64,000 nt of DNA, from the NCBI GenBank assembly GCA_015698045.1, contig BLAL01000044.1, positions 1,394,501 to 1,458,500 on the forward strand, read 5' to 3'. The notes below the pieces were generated by a model. That model was not told the DNA's origin. It did no database searches and saw only the letters and a list, made by a program, of their open reading frames with translations. Source of the DNA: Rhizophagus clarus (taxonomy: Eukaryota; Glomeromycota; Glomeromycetes; Glomerales; Glomeraceae). Below are positions 55,175-64,000 of this stretch, in pieces (within the stretch, counting starts at the first letter, position 1; each line of letters opens with the position of its first letter). The translations under genes and the position numbers were made by a program.

Positions 55175-55408
55175 AGGTCATATGATAAAAGTGGATATTT
55201 ATAGTACAATAGAAGGTCATATGATAAAAATGTATATTTATATGGCAAAATTTATGTATTTTTAATTAGTACTGCGGATGTGACCTCTATTATAATTATC
55301 CGGGGTCCTACTTTACCTATAACTTAGCCGGTAACATCAGGAATTTTTTTAAATAAGTTTTACCTAGTGTATGCACCTGTCACATCTAATATAAGTTTCC
55401 GGGGTCCT

Positions 55409-57027
55409 ACTGGTACCCAAATAATTTTCCAAAATTTGTTCATTCCTTTTTGCTGGACTTTTCTAATAAAATATTTTAAAGAAATTTTTTAGATTTTATT
55501 GTTTTTTATCTTGTTAAAAATAATTCGGCCAAGATTATAATGTTAATACCGGCCAAAAAACTGCTAATTTCTACAACTTGTATCAGTAAAAACAAAAAAT
55601 GTAATATTTGTATTTGTATAAATAAAGTTTTTTCTCAGCAGATTATCATCCATGCGAAACTTTTTCTTAAGAAAGTTTCCTTCATGCGAATGATTTCAGT
55701 TTCTTCAAAATTTTTTGTGTCATGTTTTTTATTATTTAAAACATAAAATAACTAGAAAACATGTATTTTTATTATTAAAAATAAAAAATAGAAGGTTTCT
55801 TTATGTTAGTTAACAATAGTGTAAAAAATTTTTTATTATTCTTTAACCTTATATCACATCATCAAATAAATTTGTGAAATCCGATAAAAAATTCGACATT
55901 AAAAAATGATCGGCGTACACTCTACCCTTAAATATTTACCCGTCACGGTGGGTAAGACTGAATTTTCAAATACATAAAAGATTCACCACACAAAAAAATT
56001 GGTTTGTTGTTCCTTCCTGTTTACCTAATATTAATTTTTTCGTATTTATGCACTTATCTATTATGCTCCCACTGATTTTTAAAAAAAATTAATTATACAT
56101 TTTCCGTTCAGACCTATTATATTATTGCAAAAGTTTCAGAGCAAAAATTAGCCAAAGGTAAAACTAAAACAATACTTCCGATTAACACTTACCATTACAT
56201 TTCACTCCGCCTTATAAAATAATCAATTTCTGAAATTACGCCATACTGAAATGCATTTCCATACTTTACGTCTCGATTGATCTATCTCGTTTAACTATTT
56301 GAACATTAATGATGTAAAGCAAGTTTTAATTTTTCATTTTTATTTTTGCTCACCTGCACAAGATGGAATGATGGATAAAGAGTTCTCCAACTAAGGTCTC
56401 ATCTTTTTGCTGTAGCGTTCCTTGGAAAGTTTGACACTATCCTCAGCGAGATGATATCATTTTAATATGCTCAAATCATTAATTCAATGATAAAATATGC
56501 TAGAATCTTCATGAAAAAATGCATTACGAAAGTACCAACAGGCTCGATTAGAAACAACATAAATATACAAATCATGAGTAAATGATGCGTTAAGTTCCAT
56601 AATATATATAACTCCAAAATCCTGAACGAAAAATGCATTAGCTTACAACTTAAGATCCGTAATGCCTGTCTGGAGCTTTATTAAGTTTTTCGCCCTTCGG
56701 CAAGAATTTTTCTGATATCATATTACGCACGTGGAATAACCCTAATCCTAACCCTAATCCTAAACCTAATTACTTAATTCTAAAGAATTTTGGCTACTTG
56801 GTTTGCCATTTTACATCTAAGTTATCATGTGATGATACAGAATGCAAAATTTTACAATTCGAGAGTTTAGCATCTTGCAACCTTTTATTCTTCAGTTTTG
56901 GTTGCTGGACATTCAAGACGAACACTATGAATCTGTGACGATCATTTCTAAATTCCCCGCTTTTAAAATGTTTATTTGTTTACTAACCAGGTAACAGATA
57001 ATCTTTACGCAAAATCACAGTTAAATA
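55409..57027. other. Intergenic region
   Basis: No supported gene; the frame at 55540-55746 has no domain. Contains the telomere-like repeat at 56738-56773 and otherwise mixed AT-rich DNA. Confidence 0.5.
56738..56773. repeat. Short interstitial telomere-like repeat
   Basis: Six consecutive CCTAA-type units (AACCCTAATCCTAACCCT, then AATCCTAAACCTAATTA), a degenerate (CCCTAA)n track of about 36 bases, matching the common fungal telomere unit TTAGGG in reverse. Confidence 0.6.
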
Positions 57028-57153
57028 ACTGATGCACTCCAGAATATTATTGATCTTGTCAACAACTTCACTCAAGAAACTAATGCATTAAATGAAGAAT
57101 TGTTTAATTTGTATAAATATGTCTTCGAAAAGGACGCTAATAAGGTGGAATGA
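57028..57153 (+). pseudogene. Coding remnant, 41 codons
   Basis: An open frame reading TDALQNIIDLVNNFTQETNA and ending NLYKYVFEKDANKVE before TGA. It has coding-like composition (helical, leucine-spaced) but begins after an in-frame TAA with no ATG or clear acceptor. Probably the 3' end of a decayed gene. Confidence 0.3.
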
Positions 57154-57506
57154 CCTGTCCAGTGCCAACAACGCTAAACTTTTATGCTAATGTCTGAAAC
57201 TAAATCTTCACCGTCATATTCGCTAATAATACCGAATACTTTACATAATTTTGTGCTTTTCTTCCCTATTCATTATCGTTGAACTCGCAAAAAAATTCGC
57301 GTTATCGTAAGTAACCGGTCGCTGGTAAATAAATCGACGCGAGTGAATGCGATTTGGTTTATTTATTCTTTCATAATAATATCCAATATTAATATTCCAA
57401 ACATATCTTTTGTTAGTTAGTAACCAGAAAAGATATTTTATTTATTTTATCTTTCTATCTTACAGAATCTCTGAAGAGACATATTGAGAAGTCGTCGCCA
57501 AAGAAT

Positions 57507-57548
57507 AAGCAAGCGGACTTAGGCGTGAAGCAAGCGGACTTAGGCGTG
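57507..57548. repeat. Exact 21-bp tandem duplication
   Basis: AAGCAAGCGGACTTAGGCGT followed by G occurs twice in succession (57507-57527, 57528-57548), GC-rich for the region. Confidence 0.9.
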
Positions 57549-57662
57549 AAGTGAAAAAGTGCGTTATTTTGCAATAGCATGGCTCAGTTCATCGGGTATG
57601 TTGTTTATTCGATCCATTAACAATGCTTTGCAAATACCGTTTAACTATATATTGTCACCTTA

Positions 57663-57946
57663 GGTATTGATACGGAAACTGAGAAAGGCAAATGTGTGAT
57701 AACAAATGGTACAGAAATAGAATTCCCATTTCAATTTACTCAACATTCGTAAACGAAATTCATATAGGAAGTTTCGCGAAATCAAGTGAGAATAAGGTAC
57801 AAGAATACTTAATGAATGAATGTACAGCATTAAGAAGACACGCGTTCTACACTATTGTTGAATACTCAAAAGCCAGACTTCGTATTCATTCAAAAAGGAA
57901 GACCACTATATCCATTGAATGTTGTAGCAATCAATCGGTGAAATAA
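57663..57946 (+). pseudogene. Coding remnant with frameshift
   Basis: One frame (57663-57752) reads GIDTETEKGKCVITNGTEIE and continues FPFQFTQHS to a stop. Another frame takes over (about 57795-57946) with VQEYLMNECTALRRHAFYTI. A good acceptor (CACCTTAG) precedes the first part. No family recognised; the frame change suggests decay. Confidence 0.3.
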
Positions 57947-59572
57947 GAAGGCAAGATGGTAATAATTTTAAAAATGCTGATATCTTAGGATATGGATAAC
58001 ATTTGGCGAAAAAGTGTTCCAACTTCAATCACGACGACAACAGTGTTGACAAATTGTATTATCATACGTATCTATAGAATAATTAGAGGAGAAAATAATC
58101 GATTTTCGTATAGATACACGGCATCCGATTAAACTATTGTGACATTGATTTGATCTATCGATAGAACTTAGTATTGTATATTGGGGAACCTTTGAGGACA
58201 GTGAAAGTTCTGTAGTCGTAAAAAAAAAAGCAAAAATGAAGAATATTTACCTTGCTTTATCAACGAAAATAATGTATTGACTACATTATCAGTTCTGAAT
58301 CACCGAAACTCCTGAGCAACGATGATACTCTTGTTATGACTTCTATGCATTAAAGTCAATAATCTGCAAATAAAAGATATTGTAAATCATCATTGAAAAA
58401 TGTAGTATAGTTTCCGACAATTTAGCCAGTTTCACAACCAACTATTTCAGGTGGAAAGTTAATCAATTATAGATTAAATAATATGAATCTTTACTTTTAG
58501 TATAATTGCTAATAATAGTTAATAATGTGAATCTTTGTTGTTAGTACTTTTAGTATATAATGTAGGAGTGTTTTTCTTGAAAAATTAATTGTTTTCTCAC
58601 ATTGGGTTTAGTTGCAATTGCATAAAGATTACATTTATTTTTCATATATGAAAATCATCCACTTTCCACGTGGCCACATGATTTTTATTTTCTTTGCAAC
58701 AATGGAGTAACTACTCAAACTTGATTTATAGAAAAAATTAGTTGATTGATGTTTGATTAATATTCAATTATTAATCTAATTAATATCTGATTGCTATTTT
58801 AATTGTTGTAAATCTTGTTAAATAACTACTTAATAAAATTTGCATTAACCCAATATCCAAATAAAAATTATTAACTATATGATAATTTTTTATATATGAA
58901 AGAGTTGATGTAAACCAAAAAAATTTGTATTTGCATATATATGTAATTTTAAAAAAAATTATAAAAAAAAGAAAAAAAAATTTTTTTTAATTGACGTTTT
59001 TTTATTTCATGTGACTCATTAAAATTTCGGTTAACACTACACTACATTAAATAAATCAACATCATAAAAGATGGAACTATAACATTTATGGTCTAGATTT
59101 AGATGTAAGCCATTTAAAGATCATTTCACTCATTTGTCGTTTGTCAGATAAATACAAAAATATTTACTATGATCCATGCAGATCATATATTTGTTACATG
59201 ATCATGTGAACCTATGCTACGATTATATCATCCAAGTCATCTAAGATGCTTCGCATCTCAGCCCAGAGTAATATACAACAATATTAAAACCTAATATGAC
59301 AAGATCGACTTGATAATGTGTAAAAAATTCCCGGTGCCACTGAAATTGAGGATTGCCAAATACTTTTTTGTTTTTGGTTGTACTGTACGTTGCGTTGCGG
59401 GTGCGAAAAAAATTAGATTCTGTTAAAGTAACTAACTGTAAACAAAAAAAATTATTTATAAAGGTTTGAAGTTTATCCCTGAATATGGATAAATTAAAAA
59501 TTAGAAAACCGGACTAATTAATGATATACGAAACTTGTATGCATAAATAATAAATAATTAAAAATTTAACAC
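57947..59572. other. Intergenic region
   Basis: AT-rich with no supported ORF. A small GATGC-TTC-GCATC hairpin occurs near 59246. Nothing else seen. Confidence 0.45.
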
Positions 59573-59777
59573 ATGATTCATCGCGGTAAAGCCCATTATC
59601 TTGCTATCCGAGATTGGTTGATGGAATACACAAAGCCATTATTGAGAAATTCCAGATTAAAAATTATATTGGAACCATTTTTAATGTCATTCTTAAAAAA
59701 CAGGTAATATCATTAAATAAAAACAATTCAGTTCTTTATTATTAATTTAAAATTATTTAAGGCGTCGTTATGCATAA
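59573..59777 (+). CDS. Candidate small basic protein, two exons (48 residues)
   Basis: Exon 59573-59703 begins MIHRGKAHYLAIRDWLMEYT and continues through a basic, hydrophobic stretch (RLKIILEPFLMSFLKN). A 58-bp GT-AG intron leads to a 16-nt exon ending RRRYA and TAA. Phase agrees and composition is more coding-like than the surroundings. No family recognised; the basic amphipathic character would suit a ribosomal or mitochondrial small protein, but that is a guess. It may also be a fragment of a longer gene. Confidence 0.4.
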
Positions 59778-60151
59778 ATAAAATTTTAATTAAAAAGTAA
59801 CATAACAGTAAATAAATAATTCGTTATGGAATTCGTTCGTAGTACATTTCTCGTGATTGTCGTGATATGATGCGATGTGGGTACGTTCAGTTATGTTATC
59901 TGGAAGAGATTAAAATGAACAGGTGAAACGAAGCACGATCGATACAATTTTATTTATCTTATGAACTAGTAAGATATTATAATTATTCGTTAACTTTGCG
60001 ATACGATTAAAAAAGGGACTTTGAACCGTTAAAGTTACAAACATTATTTGCGTGACAGCTGGTCGATCTATCTTTATTTGCAAATATTTTCATTTGTGTA
60101 AATATTAAATTTTGATGAAAAAAAAATAATTTTTTATTTGATAAATTAATT
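59778..60151. other. Intergenic region
   Basis: About 370 bases between convergent genes. No element recognised; the frame at 60007-60243 overlaps the 3' end of the next gene and is a shadow. Confidence 0.45.
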
Positions 60152-60375
60152 TTAAATATCACAAATTTCAAAAGATTTTTTTCCATAGACACGATAAGTG
60201 TGAACATAACTTTGATGATCATTAAATTCTTTTTCCATTTCACTTAATAAAACATCAAACTGTTCAATCGTAATGTTCATAAATGGTGCTAAGAATAATT
60301 TATATGAGTTAAAAGCACTCATAAAAATTGACATCATCTATTGTAAAAAATATATATTATTGTTATAATAATTAT

Positions 60376-60420
<45 letters not shown>

Positions 60421-61279
60421 TTTAATAAAAAAAAAACTTACCAAATCACCAATTTGGCCGTTCCATTTTCCTATTGGAGTGTAATTTTCTTCATATTTAA
60501 TATTTGTGATACTACCGGTATCTTCTAGCATTTTTACACTTTCTTTTATATTTAATACAAAAATATGTTTCGATTCATGAAATTCTTTCACTGTAATGTT
60601 AAGCAAATTAATAAATTTTGAAGAAATTTATTATAAATAAATAAAAAAAATATATATAATTCAAAGACTTACATGCATCCATTAATTTCTTTGTAGCTTT
60701 TCCGCTATTTTTCATCGAATTACCATAATTCATTACTTCAATCCATCCACCAATTTTAGTAACTCGAGTAATTTCATTAACCATTTTGGTCAAATCTTTT
60801 AAAGTAAATGATAATGATAAAAATCTTTTATAAACGAAGTCAAATGTGTTTGGAGGCCAAGGTAGTCCCTCTAAAATATTATGTTGTAAAAATATTACAT
60901 TTAAAGGAGTTTTATCCGATGAAGGATACATTCGAGAAATATCAATTCCGATAAAAGAAGATTGAGGATATTTTTGTGCCATATCAAGAACCCATGTTCC
61001 AGCACAGCATCCAATATCTAACACGCTTGCATTTCTTTTCGACAGTATTTCTGTAATAGGGGAAGAAAAATTTCCATTCCAAATACAACGTAATAAATAA
61101 TGCTGTAAATTTAATCTACTTGATTCTTCTGAATCGTTCGGTACATAATAATTTACAGTACTTTCTTCATTATGAAATCTACGTCCATTTATGTATCGAA
61201 ACTTTTCCAAGAATGATAAATCATCATCTTGTTCATAACTATTTCTGCGAACTGGGGATGTAGACGGTGATGATGACAT
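60152..61279 (-). CDS. SAM-dependent methyltransferase (class I-like)
   Basis: Exons 61279-60673, 60590-60442 and 60337-60152 (82- and 104-bp introns) give 313 residues. Class I fold motifs: motif I SVLDIGCCAGTWVLDMA (85-101, with Cys where GCGTG is usual), acidic residue Asp113 in FIGIDISRM, NVIFLQHNILEGLPWPPNTF (127-146) and FDFVYKRFLSLSF. The Ser-rich N-terminus is probably disordered. Substrate unknown; this type of small methyltransferase is multicopy in mycorrhizal fungi. The start was set at MSSSPSTSP because the longer frame upstream is a poly-Lys artefact of an A-rich leader without ATG. Intron 2 carries a 38-base T run. Confidence 0.88.
60380..60417 (-). repeat. 38-base T tract inside an intron
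   Basis: A plus-strand A run, so poly-T in the methyltransferase pre-mRNA, mid-intron, about 40 bases from the acceptor ACAATAG. Confidence 0.9.
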
Positions 61280-61420
61280 TTTTTGACTTTTTTTTTTCTC
61301 TTTTTTTTTTTTTTTCTTCAAATGATAAAGAAAAGAAAAGAAAATGCGAAAGATTAATGAGTAAAGTAAATAAAGAGGAATTTAACAAAGAGAAAAAAAA
61401 ATAATAATTTGAGAAATGAG

Positions 61421-61441
61421 TATATATATATATATATATAT
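61421..61441. repeat. (TA)n microsatellite
   Basis: Ten uninterrupted TA units upstream of the methyltransferase gene, followed by TTTATTTATA repeats. Confidence 0.9.
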
Positions 61442-61674
61442 TTATTTATATTTATTTATATAATAATATGTCACATGATTTATTATACTGAGCCTACTTA
61501 TTTATTGTTTACAACTTTTTTTTCATTTTATTGGTTAAAAGATTTTATCGCATGCATATTTTCTGTTTTTAAAAAATTTAAAGCAGTTTGACTTGATGTC
61601 TTTTTTAATCGTCATGCATATACATAATAAATAATTCATCTCCGCAGTTATTAATAACAAGTGAGAACCTATAG

Positions 61675-61715
61675 TTCTTTTCTTTCTTTCTTTCTTTCTT
61701 TCTTTTCTTTTCTTT
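61675..61715. repeat. (CTTT)n microsatellite
   Basis: Eight or so CTTT/CTTTT units. Confidence 0.9.
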
Positions 61716-63891
61716 GAAGTTGTTCGCGTTGTTTGATGCAATAATAGAATAAAGAACGTTTAGAAAAAAAAAAAAAAGATTTTTAATTTTACGCCTATCA
61801 TTGTTAATGAATATTAAAATTTGATTTGTTCTTTGAATTTCGTGTTCAAGTTTATTCGCCACTATACCATATCCGATACAATGTGAATAAAACTCACTGA
61901 ACTTGCAAATTACTCACCCTTGCATGTTGGCTAATTTATAGTTTTATTTCAATTAAATACTTTATATTGTGCCTGACAATAACTGTACATACGTCAAAAA
62001 TCCCATGAATAAAAAATTCGGATGGATGATATAAATATTTTCGGTCTCTTCATTCTTGCTTACATAAGAGTATATCGATCGATCGGAAGGTTCATCCCTC
62101 CCTTTAAATAATTAGTCAATAAGGTAGACTTATTTAAACTTCACATAAACTTAATAAACTTAAACTATTCTCATATACTTTAAAAAATTGATCCAATCCC
62201 ATATTTCAAATATTTATTTATATATTTATAATAAAATTTTAAATATAAAAAAAAACTAATTGCATGTTGATACGCATAGTTTAATACATTTCGGGGATAA
62301 TTCCGTAATTCCTTTCAACTAAATATAAATGCGTTAAATACCATTGATACACGTATACAATATAATAAAAACAATGTGTTATTTGAATATTTAATTTAAC
62401 TTAAACAGGGATTTTATATGACTTTGTAATGCTAATGCAAAATGAAGGTTTCCCTTGTATCTGTGTTTCATTCAATCATGAAAAAATTTTTTTTTAAAAG
62501 TGACGAATGATCATCGGTTAGCTGATGTTATATAACATTATATAACATTATATATAACATATAATGATAACACAGTTTCATTCACTTGCATTAATGAAAA
62601 GAAAAAAAGTAAATAATTTTCGATTGGCTATAAAAATTTGTGATTAAAAATAAACAAACTGGATCTGCATTTTCTTCTCTTTTTTTTTTTTTTTTCGTTT
62701 GCTATCATTGTATGCAATGTAGAATTTATGTTATGATCCAATTAAATTGTCGTTTGAAAGAAACAACATAAAAATTTGGTAAAGAAATAAACTTTTTTAA
62801 GCATTATTGTTAAATGTTAGTATATATAATCCAAAATGTTTGCATAAACCTTATCCCTGAATCTTAATTACTCCTTTTAAAGCATTGTTTTGTACGACAT
62901 CATTTATTTGGTTGAAACACAAAAAAATTAAAAAGATGTAAAAGTTACATAAAAAAAAAAAAAAAAAAAAACGACCTTTAAATCTAACCTAAAGATTTTG
63001 CGGTTAAAGCCACAATTTTTTTTAAGGTTTATAAAGTCACATTGATAGGGGTCAAAAAATAATATAAATGCGTATGTAATAATTGGTTAATATGTCCATG
63101 GAATCATGGAATATTTATTCTATAAAATTGCCAACAATTTTTGGGTGTTTTGGTTTCAGCTGAAATTTGTATTACGTACTCCCAATAATTTTTAAAAATG
63201 AGATTGGTAAAAAAATCGTGTACCGTATATCTTAATCATTGTGTTTGGGGGCTTTTTTCTGTTTGGATGTGGACATTTTACCACATTAGTCTTAATGAAC
63301 CCAAAAAACTTTTTTAATATGTGAATCACGTGATCAATTAATATTGAGCGGTTCGCGTTATTTACTTTTGGGAATTTGTTAACAATTTCTATCTATACGA
63401 CTTTCGTTGTTCTGCTATAGTTAGTGAACCGCCACATTTATCTGGCTTGATAATTGATCTTAGCGTTTATATTCGCCCGTACAGACTCCGTACAGTTCCC
63501 AAACTGGTTCATTTTGGGTATTTGCTGTATTTGCTGTATTTGGGAGTTCACTCCAGTAAAAATAAATAAAATAAAATAAATTTGTTAACACTTTTCTAAT
63601 TGTGTTGAAATTTTATTCAAACCTTTTCTTTATCAATTTCTCTTCTCTGGCTTCAAACTTATTATTAGTCATAAATAGTCTTTTTCATTGCTGGGTAGTT
63701 AGTCAGGGAAAGTATTTTCTCTTTCTTTTCAAAAAAATAATAGTTTTCTTTATTAATATTATCCTTCATTTAATTATTTTTTTTTTTTTTTGATATTTAG
63801 ATACTTATGTATAAATGTTTCTTTTTAAAAATCACTTTTTTTTTTACAAATGTCATGATAAAAAAAAATTATTCTTCATATTCAATTATTA

Positions 63892-63925
<34 letters not shown>

Positions 63926-63926
63926 A
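63892..63926. repeat. T14-A21 tract
   Basis: Pure T run followed directly by pure A run near the window end, one of several such junctions. Confidence 0.8.
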
Positions 63927-64000
63927 CAAATAAATCGAGAATCATTTGTCTTTTAAAACGTTTTAAAAGTGAAAAAAAAACTTTTCGATCAGGTTGTCTG

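Larger units (their letters stand above)
51888..55408. mobile_element. Larger inverted-repeat element hosting the pogo transposon
   Basis: A 27-base block at 51888-51914 (AGGACCCC ... TTAGATGT) recurs inverted at 55382-55408 with one mismatch. A second block at 52081-52109 (AGGACCCCGG ... AGGTCA) recurs inverted at 55281-55309. AATGCTGTAA-type motifs are also inverted (52300-52335 versus 54281-54310). This suggests an older element of about 3.5 kb (1.7 kb without the pogo insertion). No transposase of its own was found. Confidence 0.6.
61280..64000. other. Intergenic region with simple repeats
   Basis: Contains TA (61421-61441) and CTTT (61675-61715) microsatellites, ATATAACATTATA repeats near 62530-62560, and a T14-A21 tract at 63892-63926. 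Open frames at 61409-61862 and 63602-63793 arise from repeats or T-rich DNA. No gene supported. Confidence 0.5.

Noticed and set aside
61280..61321. Poly-Lys N-terminal extension of the methyltransferase
   Set aside because: Starts at a non-ATG codon in an A-rich leader; the ATG at 61279 gives the natural Ser-rich start.
1..64000. CRISPR arrays, rRNA or tRNA genes
   Set aside because: No regularly spaced repeats with unique spacers, no rRNA-like GC-rich block and no cloverleaf with a G-T-T-C-R-A loop was noticed; a dedicated tRNA scan would be decisive.

Overview
The window looks like nuclear DNA of an arbuscular mycorrhizal fungus close to Rhizophagus irregularis (Glomeromycotina). This is inferred from the very high AT content, dense short introns (mostly 66-125 bp, GT-AG), expanded families of MATH/BTB, BTB-TLDc and TKL-kinase-like genes, and many DNA-transposon relics. 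Gene models were built by eye: exons were joined only where splice sites and reading phase agree, so boundaries are predictions.

Region 1 (1-28.7 kb) is a birth-and-death cluster. It holds six intact two- or three-exon MATH/BTB genes (1100, 15338, 20453, 23627, 25528, 27054), at least four broken BTB copies, two intact TKL kinase-like genes (4748, 11321) and two broken ones. Exon 1 of each MATH/BTB gene encodes the MATH-like part and exon 2 the BTB-BACK part, always joined by a phase-1 intron at the same place. Both intact kinases lack the catalytic Asp (HRD is HKN) and the alpha-C Glu (Gln instead), so they are predicted pseudokinases. Between them are two small spliced genes: a Cys-rich 87-residue protein (17530-17959) and a candidate small secreted protein (14182-14466). 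There are also several weaker candidates.

Region 2 (30-47 kb) is conserved housekeeping: a Trs65-like TRAPPII subunit (30363), a Myb-like DNA-binding protein (34714, minus), Mediator subunit MED16 in 15 exons (37030), a BTB-BACK-TLDc protein (40993) and 6-phosphogluconate dehydrogenase (44927, 8 exons).

Region 3 (47-56 kb) is gene-poor and repeat-rich. It has two members of a 141-bp MITE family (one with an empty site preserved nearby) and a 1.8-kb pogo/Tigger-type transposon with 28-bp perfect terminal inverted repeats and an almost intact DD35D transposase. That transposon sits inside a larger older inverted-repeat structure. The first 200 bases of the window are the 3' end of a diverged member of the same pogo family.

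Region 4 (56-64 kb) has a short telomere-like repeat, decayed coding fragments, a candidate 48-residue two-exon gene (59573) and a SAM-dependent methyltransferase gene (60152, minus). The last 2.7 kb shows only simple repeats.
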